From: Halomonas beimenensis
GTDB taxonomy: Bacteria > Pseudomonadota > Gammaproteobacteria > Pseudomonadales > Halomonadaceae
Length of the DNA: 64,000 nucleotides
Reading direction: 5' to 3'
Assembly: GCF_002549795.1 (NCBI RefSeq)
Contig: NZ_CP021435.1
Span: forward strand, 1,426,001 to 1,490,000
Shown: one piece after another, positions 42,089-51,389 of the stretch
How positions within the stretch are numbered: the stretch's first letter is position 1
Layout of the letters: each line of letters opens with the position of its first letter
The notes under the pieces: generated by a model
What the model was told of the DNA's origin: nothing
The model's input: only the letters and a program-made list of their open reading frames with translations
Database searches by the model: none
Position numbers and translations under genes: made by a program

Positions 42089-44278
42089 ATGGAAATCAAG
42101 GTCAACTATCTCGACAACCTCCGGCTGGAGGCCAAGTTCGACGACTTCACGGTCATCTCCGACCAGCCGATCCGCTACAAGGGCGACGGCTCGGCCCCCG
42201 GGCCCTTCGACTACTTCCTGGCGTCGTCGGCCATGTGCGCGGCCTATTTCGTCAAGGTCTACTGCAACGCGCGCAACATCCCCACCGAGAACATCCGGCT
42301 GTCGCAGAACAACATCGTCGACCCGGAGAACCGCTACAAGCAGATCTTCAAGATCCAGGTCGAGCTGCCGGAGGACCTCTCCGCCAAGGATCGCGAGGGC
42401 ATCCTGCGCTCCATCGAGCGCTGCACGGTCAAGAAGGTGGTGCAGACCGGCCCCGAGTTCCAGATCGAGACGGTGGAGAACCTGGATGAGGACGCCCAGG
42501 CGCTGCTGATGGCCGAGCCGGAGGAGGGCGCCAGCACCTGGATCGAGGGCAAGGACCTGCCGCTGGAGCAGACCATCGCCAACATGACGGGCATCTTCGA
42601 GCGGCTGGGCATGAAGGTGGAGATCGCCTCCTGGCGCAACATCGTGCCCCACGTGTGGTCGCTGCACATCCGCGACGCCTACTCCAACATGTGCTTCACC
42701 AACGGCAAGGGCGCCACCAAGGAGAGCGCGCTGTGCTCGGCGCTGGGCGAGTTCATCGAGCGCCTGAGCTGCAACTTCTTCTACAACGACCAGTTCTTCG
42801 GCGAGGAGATCGCGAACAGCCGGTTCGTCCACTACCCGAACGAGGAGTGGTTCCAGCCGGGGCCCAACGACGAGCTGCCCGAGGGCATCCTGGACGACCA
42901 CTGCCGGGCGATCTACGACCCGGACGGCGAGCTTCGCGGCTCGAACCTGGTCGACACCAACTCCGGCAAGGTGGAGCGGGGCATCGTCTCCATCCCCTAC
43001 GTGCGCCAGTCGGACGGCGAGACGGTCTACTTCCCCTCCAACCTGATCGAGAACCTCTTCCTCAGCAACGGCATGAGCGCCGGCAACACCCTGCCCGAGG
43101 CGCAGGTGCAGTGCCTGTCGGAGATCTTCGAGCGGGCGGTGAAGCGCCAGATCATCGAGGAGGAGATCACCCTGCCCGACGTGCCCCTGGAGGTGCTGAA
43201 GAAGTACCCGGACATCCTCGAGGGCGTCGAGGCGCTGGAGGCCCAGGGCTTCCCGATCCTGGTCAAGGATGCCTCCCTGGGCGGCCAGTTCCCGGTGATG
43301 TGCGTCACCCTGATGAACCCCAAGACCGGCGGCGTCTTCGCCTCCTTCGGCGCCCACCCGAGCTTCGAGGTGGCCCTGGAGCGCAGCCTCACCGAGCTGA
43401 TGCAGGGCCGCAGCTTCGAGGGCCTGAACGACTTCCTGCCGCCGACCTTCAACTCCCTGGCGGTGTCCGAGCCGAACAACTTCGTCGAGCACTTCATCGA
43501 CTCCTCCGGCGTGGTGTCCTGGCGCTTCTTCAGCTCGAAGGCCGACGTCGAGTTCGTCGAGTGGGACTTCTCGGGCACCAACGAGGAGGAGGCGGCGACC
43601 CTGTTCGGCATCCTCGAGGAGCTGGGCCTGGAGGCGTACCAGGCGGTCTTCGACGACCTGGGCGCGCCGGTGTGCCGCATCCTGGTGCCGGGCTACTCCG
43701 AGGTCTATCCGGTGGAGGACCTGGTCTGGGACAACACCAACAAGGCGCTGCTGTTCCGCGAGGACATCCTGCATCTCCACGAGCTCAGCGACGAGCGGCT
43801 GGCCGACCTGCTGGAGCGTCTGGAGGAGACCCAGATCGATGACCACGAGGACATCATCACCCTGATCGGCATCGAATTCGACGAGAACACCGTCTGGGGC
43901 CAGTTGACCATCCTCGAGCTCAAGCTGCTGATCAACCTGGCGCTGGGCCAGCACGAGGACGCCCTGGACCGGGTGCAGATGTTCCTGCAGTTCAACGACA
44001 ACACCGTCGAACGCGGGCTCTTCTACCAGGCGGTGAACGCGGTGCTGGAGATCGCCCTGGACGACGAGCTGGAGCTGGACGACTACCTCTACAACCTCCG
44101 GCGCATGTTCGGCGAGGACACCATGGACGCCGTGGTCGGCTCGGTGGACGGCAGCGTGCGCTTCCACGGCCTGACCCCGACCAACATGCAGCTGGAAGGG
44201 CTCGAGAAGCACCAGCGCCTGATCGAGAGCTACAAGAAGCTGCACGCGGCCCGCGCCGCCCTGGCCGCCCAGCCGTAA
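42089..44278 (+). CDS. ycaO: OsmC-YcaO fusion (YcaO)
   Basis: 729 residues. Residues 1-135 are an OsmC-like domain (GPFDYFLASSAMCAAYFVKV). Residues about 185-580 are the YcaO ATP-dependent cyclodehydratase fold (NGKGATKESALCSALGEFIERL is its ATP site; FPSNLIENLFLSNGMSAGNT and SLTELMQGRSFEGL follow). A helical tail closes the protein. This is the E. coli YcaO architecture, proposed to assist RimO-dependent methylthiolation of ribosomal protein S12. No peptide substrate gene is adjacent, which argues against a RiPP role. Starts at 42089 without a strong ribosome site and ends before a terminator at 44311. Confidence 0.92.
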   Translation: MEIKVNYLDNLRLEAKFDDFTVISDQPIRYKGDGSAPGPFDYFLASSAMCAAYFVKVYCNARNIPTENIRLSQNNIVDPENRYKQIFKIQVELPEDLSAKDREGILRSIERCTVKKVVQTGPEFQIETVENLDEDAQALLMAEPEEGASTWIEGKDLPLEQTIANMTGIFERLGMKVEIASWRNIVPHVWSLHIRDAYSNMCFTNGKGATKESALCSALGEFIERLSCNFFYNDQFFGEEIANSRFVHYPNEEWFQPGPNDELPEGILDDHCRAIYDPDGELRGSNLVDTNSGKVERGIVSIPYVRQSDGETVYFPSNLIENLFLSNGMSAGNTLPEAQVQCLSEIFERAVKRQIIEEEITLPDVPLEVLKKYPDILEGVEALEAQGFPILVKDASLGGQFPVMCVTLMNPKTGGVFASFGAHPSFEVALERSLTELMQGRSFEGLNDFLPPTFNSLAVSEPNNFVEHFIDSSGVVSWRFFSSKADVEFVEWDFSGTNEEEAATLFGILEELGLEAYQAVFDDLGAPVCRILVPGYSEVYPVEDLVWDNTNKALLFREDILHLHELSDERLADLLERLEETQIDDHEDIITLIGIEFDENTVWGQLTILELKLLINLALGQHEDALDRVQMFLQFNDNTVERGLFYQAVNAVLEIALDDELELDDYLYNLRRMFGEDTMDAVVGSVDGSVRFHGLTPTNMQLEGLEKHQRLIESYKKLHAARAALAAQP

Positions 44279-44310
44279 GCCGAGCGCGTCCTCGCGCGGC
44301 CCATGTCGAA

Positions 44311-44340
44311 GCCCCCGAGTCGGTCCGCCGGCTCGGGGGC
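44311..44340 (+). terminator. Terminator, copy 2 of a repeated type
   Basis: GCCCCCGAGTCGG and CCGGCTCGGGGGC form the stem, then TTTGCGTT. It lies 33 bp after ycaO, and near the convergent LysR gene's end. Confidence 0.85.
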
Positions 44341-44354
44341 TTTGCGTTGGGGCC

Positions 44355-45254
44355 CTAGCCCAGGTCCTTCAGCGGGCGGGCGAGCAGTTCCGAGACCACG
44401 GTCGGCATGAACTCCCGGGGCAGGGTGATGGCATAGAAGTTCTCGTAGACGTTGGGCAGCCGGGCGAAGCGGGTCAGCCGCCCCTGCTTCAGCTCATCCT
44501 TGACCACCACCTCCGGCAGCACGCTCAGCGCGCCGCTGTCCCGGGCCAGCAGGCGCAGCATGGCCATGTCGTCGGCCTCGGCGAGGATCTCCGGCTCGTA
44601 TTGATGCAGGCTGCAGAAGCCGTCGAAGGCGCGGCGTATCTCGTGATGCTCGCCGGGCAACACCCAGCGCAGGCCGGCGTAGCCCTCGGGGAAGGCGGTG
44701 CCGGGGTCGGACCCCGGCGGCCCGAGAATCGACAGCGGCTGGCGGGCCAGCAGCTGGCTCTGCCAGGCCGCCTGGGGCGAATCGGAGGGGGGCAGTTGGG
44801 TGTTGGTGAGCACGACGTCGAGCTCGTGCCGGGCCAGGCCATCGAGCAGGTTGGCCATGCCTCGGGCGTGCAGGCTGAAGTGGACCTTGTGCTCGTCCAG
44901 GTCGAGCAGGGGGGCGATGAACCCCTCGATGAAGTTGCGCGACATGGTCGACAGCATGCCGATCCGCAGGCGCTGATACTCGGGTTCGATGCCTCGGCTG
45001 ATCAGTGATTCCAGCTCCTCGCCCTTGGTGAAGATCACCTCGGCATAGTTGAACACCTGCCGTCCCGCCTCGGTCAGCACCAGGGTGCGATTGCGCCGCT
45101 CGAACAGCGGCTTGCCCATCCGCTCTTCCAGCTTGCGGATCTGGGCCGACAGGGCGCTCTGCGAGAGGTGCAGCGACTCGGCGACCCGCGTGAGCTTGCC
45201 CTCGCGGGCCACGCGCCAGAAATAGTAGAGGTGGTGATAGTTCAGGCGGCTCAT
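44355..45254 (-). CDS. LysR-type regulator (NhaR-like), probable control of dabB-dabA
   Basis: 299 residues. N-terminal HTH: NYHHLYYFWRVAREGKLTRV, ESLHLSQSALSAQIRKLEER. The opening resembles NhaR. The effector domain follows from about 90. The gene is divergent from dabB (100-bp spacer), the classic layout for a LysR activator. In DAB operons such regulators are common. ATG 45254 is chosen; an upstream in-frame extension lacks a ribosome site. The effector is not evident; CO2, bicarbonate or Na+ status are candidates. Confidence 0.87.
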   Translation of the reverse strand: MSRLNYHHLYYFWRVAREGKLTRVAESLHLSQSALSAQIRKLEERMGKPLFERRNRTLVLTEAGRQVFNYAEVIFTKGEELESLISRGIEPEYQRLRIGMLSTMSRNFIEGFIAPLLDLDEHKVHFSLHARGMANLLDGLARHELDVVLTNTQLPPSDSPQAAWQSQLLARQPLSILGPPGSDPGTAFPEGYAGLRWVLPGEHHEIRRAFDGFCSLHQYEPEILAEADDMAMLRLLARDSGALSVLPEVVVKDELKQGRLTRFARLPNVYENFYAITLPREFMPTVVSELLARPLKDLG

Positions 45255-45354
45255 ATCGTTCTCTCTTGTAGAACAATACATCAATTTATATCTATTTTAA
45301 TTCAAGAAAGGCAGGCCGGATACTGCTCGCTCCATGGATCATCGGAGGCATTCC

Positions 45355-46935
45355 ATGCATTGGAACGAGCTGTTATTCACCTTCCTGCTCTCCCTGGTGC
45401 CCGCCATCCTGGCCCTGGGCGCCCTGGCGAGCGCCCGCCAGCCGAGCGGGCGGGCCTGGCGCACGGCCCGGGCCGCTACCCTGGGCGGGCTGCTGCTCTC
45501 GGCCTCGTTGCTGGCGCTGGGCCTGTCGCAGGTCCTGCCCGCGGTGACCGGCTGGTGGCAGACCACGCCCCTGCAGCTGATCATGCTGCTGCTCGCCAAC
45601 TTCATCGCCTTCGTGGTGGTCCGCTACAGCGCCACCTATCTGCAGGGCGAACCGCGTCAGCCGCGCTTCGTCGCGCTCGCCCAGGCGGTGTTCGCGGCGG
45701 TCAGCGTGGCGGTGCTGAGCGACCATCTCCTGGTGTTCCTGGCCGCCTGGCTGGGCATCGGCCTGGCCATGCATCAGCTGCTGATGTTCTATCCCGACCG
45801 GCCCCGCGCGGCCCTGGCGGCCCACAAGAAGTTCCTCTTCGCCCGCGGCGCCGAGCTGTGTGCCCTGGGGGCCTTCCTGCTGCTGTACCTGCACCACGAC
45901 AGCGCCCGGATCAGCGACATCATCGGCGCCTACGCGGCACCGGTCGAGGCCTTGTCCGCCGGGGAGCAGGCGGCGGCCTGCCTGCTGGCGCTGGCGGCGC
46001 TGATCAAGTGCGCCCAGCTGCCCCTGCACGGCTGGCTGATCCAGGTGGTCGAGGCCCCCACGCCGGTCTCGGCGGCGCTGCACGGGGGCGTGATCAACCT
46101 CGGCGGCTACCTGCTGCTGCTGTTCTCCCCGCTGTTGCTGCAGTCCACCCCGGCCCAGGCCCTGATCCTGGTCGTCGCGGGCGTCGGCAGCGTGCTGGCG
46201 GCGCTGGTCATGATGACGCGCATCAGCATCAAGGTCCGGCTGGCCTGGTCGACCAGCGCCCAGATGGGGCTGATGCTGGTCGAGATCGCGCTGGGGCTGG
46301 TGGAGCTGGCGCTGCTGCACCTGCTGGCGCACTCCTGCTACAAGGCCTACGCCTTCCTCAGCTCCGGCGAGGCGGTGCAACAGGACCTGCTGCGTCGCCA
46401 GGCCCCCGGCCGCCGTCCGACACCGGCGCAGTGGCTCGCGGCCGGCGTCATCAGCGTCGCCCTGGTGGCGGGCCTGGCGGCCACCGTCCGCGTCGTCTCC
46501 GACTCGAGCGCCTTCGAGGTGTTCAGCCCCTGGGTGCTGCTGGCCCTGGCCCTGACCGCCTTGCTGGCCGAGCGGCGCGGCCCGCTGGCGTCGGGAGCCG
46601 GGGCGGGTTTCCTCGGCCTGGCCGCGCTGGTGGTGCTCGCGTACTTCGGCCTCAAGTCGCTGTTCGCCGTCCTGCTGCCCCCCGTGGAGCATACGGCCCC
46701 GCTGTGGGCGGACCTCTGGATGAGCGCGCTGTTCGTGCTGCTGTTCGCCGGCTACTGCTTGCAGCGCCATGGCCTGCACCACCGCTGGGTGCAGACGCTC
46801 AACCTCTACTGCTACGCCGGGTTCTACCTGGACGAGTGGGTCACCCGTAACACCCTGAGACTCTGGCCACACCAGCTGCCCGCTCGGATCAAGGCCAAAC
46901 GACTGCACGCCACCACCGGGGAGGGTTCACCATGA
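45355..46935 (+). CDS. dabB: DabB: membrane subunit of DAB inorganic-carbon transporter
   Basis: 526 residues of the NuoL/MrpA proton-antiporter-like family, about 13-14 helices. Landmarks include FIAFVVVRYSATYLQGEPRQ, LIKCAQLPLHGWLIQVVEAP (the conserved Lys and amphipathic helix) and HLLAHSCYKAYAFLSSGEAV. In DAB systems it couples an ion gradient to DabA, which hydrates CO2. ATG 45355 is preceded by CGGAGG. It overlaps dabA by 4 bp (ATGA). Confidence 0.9.
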   Translation: MHWNELLFTFLLSLVPAILALGALASARQPSGRAWRTARAATLGGLLLSASLLALGLSQVLPAVTGWWQTTPLQLIMLLLANFIAFVVVRYSATYLQGEPRQPRFVALAQAVFAAVSVAVLSDHLLVFLAAWLGIGLAMHQLLMFYPDRPRAALAAHKKFLFARGAELCALGAFLLLYLHHDSARISDIIGAYAAPVEALSAGEQAAACLLALAALIKCAQLPLHGWLIQVVEAPTPVSAALHGGVINLGGYLLLLFSPLLLQSTPAQALILVVAGVGSVLAALVMMTRISIKVRLAWSTSAQMGLMLVEIALGLVELALLHLLAHSCYKAYAFLSSGEAVQQDLLRRQAPGRRPTPAQWLAAGVISVALVAGLAATVRVVSDSSAFEVFSPWVLLALALTALLAERRGPLASGAGAGFLGLAALVVLAYFGLKSLFAVLLPPVEHTAPLWADLWMSALFVLLFAGYCLQRHGLHHRWVQTLNLYCYAGFYLDEWVTRNTLRLWPHQLPARIKAKRLHATTGEGSP

Positions 46936-49406
46936 CGAATCTCGAAAACACCAAGGTCGCCTGGATGTCCCGGGTCGAGGAGGGCGATTACCCGCCCCTG
47001 ACGCCGGCGCATGAGACGGCCCTGGAGCAGGCCTGTGCCAGCGTGGCGCCGAGCTGGCCCCTGGATCGGCTGATCGCGGTCAGCCCCTTCTGGACGATGC
47101 GCGGGGAGGCCTTCGCCAGCGTCTCCGCCCGGCTCTCGGCGCTGGGCAATGTGCACTGCCTGATGCCGCCGAGCCATTACCTGGCGCGCCGGCAGCGTGG
47201 CGAGATCACCGATCACCACCTGGAGCAGGCGGCGGAGCGGATCGGCTATCGCGGGCCCTACCGGAACCTGCTGAACGTCGTCGAGGAACTCGGCCGCCTG
47301 CCCCACTGGCACAACATCAGCGACCTGGTGGACGCGCGCCGTGACCGGCAGCACAAGATGGCCTGGCGCGACGAGATCACCCACCAGATCAGCCAGTTCT
47401 GCGCCGCCTTCTTCCAGGACGACGGACCGCTCAACGCCCAACGGCTGAACGCTCCCGCCGGCAAGCGGCTCTATGGCCACTGGCGGGACATGACCCTCAA
47501 GGATCGCGGCATCGCCATCCTGATGGGGGAGCCGGGGCTCGGGCGCTACTTCGAGACCCTGCCGACCTCCGAGGCCGGCCTCTTCCAGGCCGCGGTCGCC
47601 GAGCTGGATCTCGACGCCAGCCGCTTGAGCGCCTATGCCCAGGCGCTGCTGCTGGACATCAATGGCTGGGCCGCCTGGGTGGCCTACCAGGACTGGCAGC
47701 AGGACCTGGCGTCTCCCGGGACGCCTCGGACGCCTTCCGCCATGCGCAGCCTGCTGGCCATCCGGCTGGCCTGGGAGCTGGTGCTGTGGCGCTACACCCG
47801 GGAGACGGACCCCGAGCAGGCCGCGCGCCTGACGGACCTCTGGCGCCGCGAGCTGGTGGAGCTGCCGGAGCGGATCGCGCGCCATCGCCGCGCCCAGCAG
47901 CCCCTGTGGGTCTGGCAGCTCGCCAGCGAGCTGGCTTACCAGCAGCCGCTGCACCGGGCCCTGAGCGAGTCGGTGCGCGCGGCAGCACCGAGTGCGACGC
48001 CGCCACAGCTCCAGGCGGTGTTCTGCATCGACGTGCGCTCCGAGCCGATGCGCCGGGCGCTGGAGCGGCAGAGTCCGGCCATCCAGACCCTGGGGTTCGC
48101 CGGCTTCTTCGGGCTGCCGCTGGAGCATCGGCCGGGCGGCGCCGAGATGGCTCAGCCCCACCTGCCGGGCCTGCTGGCCCCCCGGGTGACCCTGAGCAGC
48201 GGTTCGGCCGAGGGCGATCGCCGCTCGGCCCGGCGGCTCAACTGGCAGGCGCGCCTGCAGGAATGGAGCCGGGCGGCGAGCGCCACCTTCACCGCCGTGG
48301 AGGCCGGGGGGCTGCTGTACGCCGGCAAGCTCCTGCGCCGTTCGCTGGCCCCGGGGGCACGGCCTTCCCCCCTGGCCATGGATCGGCTCGACTGGCACTG
48401 GCGGGATACCGGGGAGGCCCTGACCCTGGACGACAAGGTGGGGCTCGCGCGGAGCGTGCTCGAAGCGATGGGACTCACCGAGGGCTTCGCGCCCCGGGTG
48501 CTGTTGGTGGGCCATGGCAGCCACAGCGCCAACAACCCGCATGCGGCGGGGCTGGAATGCGGCGCCTGCGGCGGTCAGTCCGGCGAGGTCTCGGTGCGGG
48601 CCCTGGCCCGGCTGCTCAACGAGCCGGCGCTGCGCCGTGAGCTGGCCGATAGCGGCATCGCCATCCCGGAACGGACCCGTTTCGTGCCGGCGCTGCATCA
48701 CACCATCACCGACCGGATCGGGTTGCCGGAGGGCGAAGCCCCGCTGAGCCCGGACGAGCGGCAATGGCTCGACCGGGCCGGGGCCGAGGCGCGGCGCGAG
48801 CGTGCCCCGTCCCTGGGGCTGGCGCCGGATGGCCCGCAACTGGCGGAGAGGCTCGATCGCCGCGCCGGGGACTGGTCGCAGACCCGGCCGGAGTGGGGGC
48901 TGGCCAACAACGCCAGCTTCATCGCCGCCCCGCGCCGTGTCACCGCCCCCATCGACCTGGCCGGGCGCAGCTTCCTGCACGACTACGACTGGCGCACGGA
49001 TCCCGACTTCGCCCGGCTGGAGCTGATCATGACCGCCCCCCTGGTCGTCGCCCACTGGATCAACATGCAGTACAACGCCTCGACCCTGGACAACCGGAAG
49101 CTGGGCAGCGGCAACAAGGTGCTGCACAACGTGGTCGGCGGACACATCGGCGTGTTCGAGGGCAACGGCGGAGACCTGCGCATCGGCCTGCCGATGCAGT
49201 CGCTGCACGACGGCGAGCGCTGGCGGCACGACCCCCTGCGCCTGAGTGCCTACCTGGCGGCGCCGTCCGAGGCGGTCGATGCGATCATCGGGCGTCACGA
49301 GATGCTGCAGTCACTGGTGGCGAACGACTGGCTCCACCTGTTCACGCTCGATGACGCCAGCGGCGAGATCCTCGCCTATCGACAAGGGGATTGGGTCGCC
49401 GACTAG
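46932..49406 (+). CDS. dabA: DabA: zinc subunit of DAB inorganic-carbon transporter (UPF0753)
   Basis: 824 residues. The beta-carbonic-anhydrase-like zinc site is visible: AVFCIDVRSEPMRR (Cys about 365, Asp 367) and GHGSHSANNPHAAGLECGAC (His about 528, Cys about 543). The spacing Cys-X-Asp and His-X14-Cys matches the family. It should hydrate CO2 to bicarbonate one way, driven by DabB. DAB pumps serve autotrophs and also heterotrophs in low CO2. The gene shares ATGA with dabB and is followed by a terminator. Confidence 0.92.
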   Translation: MTNLENTKVAWMSRVEEGDYPPLTPAHETALEQACASVAPSWPLDRLIAVSPFWTMRGEAFASVSARLSALGNVHCLMPPSHYLARRQRGEITDHHLEQAAERIGYRGPYRNLLNVVEELGRLPHWHNISDLVDARRDRQHKMAWRDEITHQISQFCAAFFQDDGPLNAQRLNAPAGKRLYGHWRDMTLKDRGIAILMGEPGLGRYFETLPTSEAGLFQAAVAELDLDASRLSAYAQALLLDINGWAAWVAYQDWQQDLASPGTPRTPSAMRSLLAIRLAWELVLWRYTRETDPEQAARLTDLWRRELVELPERIARHRRAQQPLWVWQLASELAYQQPLHRALSESVRAAAPSATPPQLQAVFCIDVRSEPMRRALERQSPAIQTLGFAGFFGLPLEHRPGGAEMAQPHLPGLLAPRVTLSSGSAEGDRRSARRLNWQARLQEWSRAASATFTAVEAGGLLYAGKLLRRSLAPGARPSPLAMDRLDWHWRDTGEALTLDDKVGLARSVLEAMGLTEGFAPRVLLVGHGSHSANNPHAAGLECGACGGQSGEVSVRALARLLNEPALRRELADSGIAIPERTRFVPALHHTITDRIGLPEGEAPLSPDERQWLDRAGAEARRERAPSLGLAPDGPQLAERLDRRAGDWSQTRPEWGLANNASFIAAPRRVTAPIDLAGRSFLHDYDWRTDPDFARLELIMTAPLVVAHWINMQYNASTLDNRKLGSGNKVLHNVVGGHIGVFEGNGGDLRIGLPMQSLHDGERWRHDPLRLSAYLAAPSEAVDAIIGRHEMLQSLVANDWLHLFTLDDASGEILAYRQGDWVAD

Positions 49407-49443
49407 TGCGACGCCCGGCGTGACATCCACCAGGCAAGAGCAA

Positions 49444-49473
49444 GCCCCCGAGCCGGTCACCCGGCTCGGGGGC
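49444..49473. terminator. Terminator, copy 3 of a repeated type
   Basis: GCCCCCGAGCCGG and CCGGCTCGGGGGC with a 4-nt loop, 37 bp after dabA and 28 bp before the convergent folD end. The T-run is lost on the plus side (CTCGTCG), so it may act in both directions or on folD. Confidence 0.7.
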
Positions 49474-49501
49474 TCGTCGATACGAGACGTCGTGGCGAGG
49501 C

Positions 49502-50362
49502 TCAGGCCAGCTGATGCCTGGCGGCGCGCGTCGTGTTCAGGAGCAGGCAGGCGATGGTCATCGGGCCAACGCCGCCGGGCACCGGGGTGATGGCTCCCGC
49601 CTTTTCGGCGACCGCCTCGAACGCCACGTCCCCCACGAGCTTGCGCTTGCCCTCCACCTCGATGGCATTGATGCCGACATCGATGACCGTGGCCCCGGGC
49701 TTGATCCAGTCGGCGTCGACGAGTTCCCTGCGACCGGCGGCGGCGACCACGATATCGGCGTTGCGGCACAGCGACTCGATGTCCTGGGTGCGGGAATGCG
49801 CGATGGTGACGGTGCAGTTCGCCTGCAGCAGCAGGGCCGCCATCGGCTTGCCGACGATGTTGGAGCGACCCACCACCACGGCATGCTTGCCGCTCAGGTC
49901 CGGATGCACCTGACGCAGCATGATCATGCAGCCCTGGGGCGTGCACGGCACCAGCGATGCCTGCCCGGCGGCGAGCGCCCCGACATTGAGCGGGTGGAAG
50001 CCATCGACATCCTTGGCCGGGTTGATGGCGGCGATCACTTCCTCCTCATCGAGGTGCGACGGCAGCGGGAGCTGTACCAGGATGCCGTGCACCCGAGGGT
50101 CATGGTTCAGCCGCTCGATCAGCTGATTCAGGTCACCCTGGGTGGTCTCGGTGCCGAGGCGGTGCTCGATGGAGCCCATCCCCGCTTCCTTCGCCCGCTT
50201 GACCTTGTTTCTCACGTACACCTGGCTGGCGGGATCCTCACCCACCAGCACCACGGCGAGCGTCGGCTCCACGTCGTGCTCGGCCTTGAGGCGTTCGACC
50301 TCGGACGCCACCTCCTGGAGCACCTGGTTCGAGAGCTGTTTTCCGTCGATGAGTTGCGCCAT
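49502..50362 (-). CDS. folD: FolD: methylene-THF dehydrogenase/methenyl-THF cyclohydrolase
   Basis: 286 residues with family signatures [15 protein letters not shown] (catalytic Lys region), [38 protein letters not shown] and [16 protein letters not shown]. It interconverts methylene-, methenyl- and formyl-tetrahydrofolate in the cytoplasm. Unusually it is the last gene in a C1-oxidation operon behind purU (14-bp gap), so this copy probably runs toward formyl-THF. ATG 50362 is preceded by GGAGGCGACC. Confidence 0.95.
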   Translation of the reverse strand: MAQLIDGKQLSNQVLQEVASEVERLKAEHDVEPTLAVVLVGEDPASQVYVRNKVKRAKEAGMGSIEHRLGTETTQGDLNQLIERLNHDPRVHGILVQLPLPSHLDEEEVIAAINPAKDVDGFHPLNVGALAAGQASLVPCTPQGCMIMLRQVHPDLSGKHAVVVGRSNIVGKPMAALLLQANCTVTIAHSRTQDIESLCRNADIVVAAAGRRELVDADWIKPGATVIDVGINAIEVEGKRKLVGDVAFEAVAEKAGAITPVPGGVGPMTIACLLLNTTRAARHQLA

Positions 50363-50376
50363 GGTCGCCTCCACTC

Positions 50377-51252
50377 CTACTTGAAAATGACGGTCTTGTT
50401 GCCGGACAGGAAGACCCGGTGCTCGGCGTGCAGCTTCACGGCACGGGCCAGCGCGACCGTCTCGGTGTCGCGACCCAGGGCAACCAGCTCTTCCGGGTAG
50501 TAGGCATGATTCACCGGTTGCACGGACTGCTCGATGATCGGGCCTTCATCCAGGTCGGCGGTCACGTAGTGCGCGGTGGCCCCGATCAGCTTGACGCCGC
50601 GCTCGAACGCCTGGTGATAGGGTTTGGCGCCCTTGAAGCCGGGCAGGAAGGAGTGATGGATGTTGATGGCGCGCCCGTGCAGCTTCTCGCAGAGGTTGTC
50701 GGACAGCACTTGCATGTAACGGGCCAGCACCACCAGCTCCGTGCCGGTCTCGTTGACGATATTGAGCAGCTCGGCCTCCTTCTCCGGCTTGGTCTCCTTC
50801 GTCACCGGGAGGTAGACGAAGCGAATGCCTTCCCGTTCGGCGATCGGACGCAGGTCCAGGTGATTGGAGACCACCGCCGTGATCTCGATGTTCAGCTCTC
50901 CCTTGCGGTGACGGTAGAGAAGATCGACGAGGCAGTGATCGAACCGGGAGACCATGATCAGGACCTTGGTCGGGCGGTGGGCATCGTGCATGGCCCATTC
51001 CAGGCCGAACTTCTCCGCCAGGTCGACGAAGCCGTCACGCAGGTCGTCGATGGTGTGGGAAGCATCCGGCAGGATGCTGAACACGCTCCGCATGAAGAAC
51101 TGGCCGGTGACCTTGTCGTCGAACTGCGCCAGCTCGACGATGTTGCAGCCACGATCCGACAGGTAGGAGGTGATGCCGGACACGATGCCGGTCCCGGTTT
51201 CGCAGCTGACGGTGAGGACGAATTGGTTGTTCTGGTCCAGGGAGGTTGTCAT
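50377..51252 (-). CDS. purU: PurU: formyltetrahydrofolate deformylase
   Basis: 291 residues. An ACT domain (residues about 8-85: [20 protein letters not shown]) is followed by a formyl-transferase fold with [20 protein letters not shown] (catalytic Asn-His) and [14 protein letters not shown] (Asp). It hydrolyses 10-formyl-THF to formate and THF. Next to folD and metF this completes methyl-to-formate oxidation. The start at 51252 is followed by [10 protein letters not shown]. The gene is 137 bp downstream of metF. Confidence 0.95.
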   Translation of the reverse strand: MTTSLDQNNQFVLTVSCETGTGIVSGITSYLSDRGCNIVELAQFDDKVTGQFFMRSVFSILPDASHTIDDLRDGFVDLAEKFGLEWAMHDAHRPTKVLIMVSRFDHCLVDLLYRHRKGELNIEITAVVSNHLDLRPIAEREGIRFVYLPVTKETKPEKEAELLNIVNETGTELVVLARYMQVLSDNLCEKLHGRAINIHHSFLPGFKGAKPYHQAFERGVKLIGATAHYVTADLDEGPIIEQSVQPVNHAYYPEELVALGRDTETVALARAVKLHAEHRVFLSGNKTVIFK

Positions 51253-51389
51253 GACAGGAAGCCCTATGTCGTAATGGTTGTTTGCCGCTACCCTAGAGGG
51301 TCACCTCGGCCCGCTCATCGTGTCGAAGGCCTTGGGACCCCTGGTTCAGTGGGTTGTCAGGTTTGTCATCCGAGTCTGCACGCCCGCCC

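Noticed and set aside
42086..44245. 719-codon frame opposite ycaO
   Set aside because: Composition of a mirror frame; YcaO on the plus strand has all family motifs.
42089..44278. YcaO as part of a RiPP (azoline peptide) cluster
   Set aside because: OsmC-YcaO is the E. coli-type housekeeping form, and no precursor peptide, dehydrogenase or exporter genes lie beside it.
46824..49298. 824-codon frame opposite dabA
   Set aside because: Antisense shadow; DabA has the complete zinc site on the plus strand.
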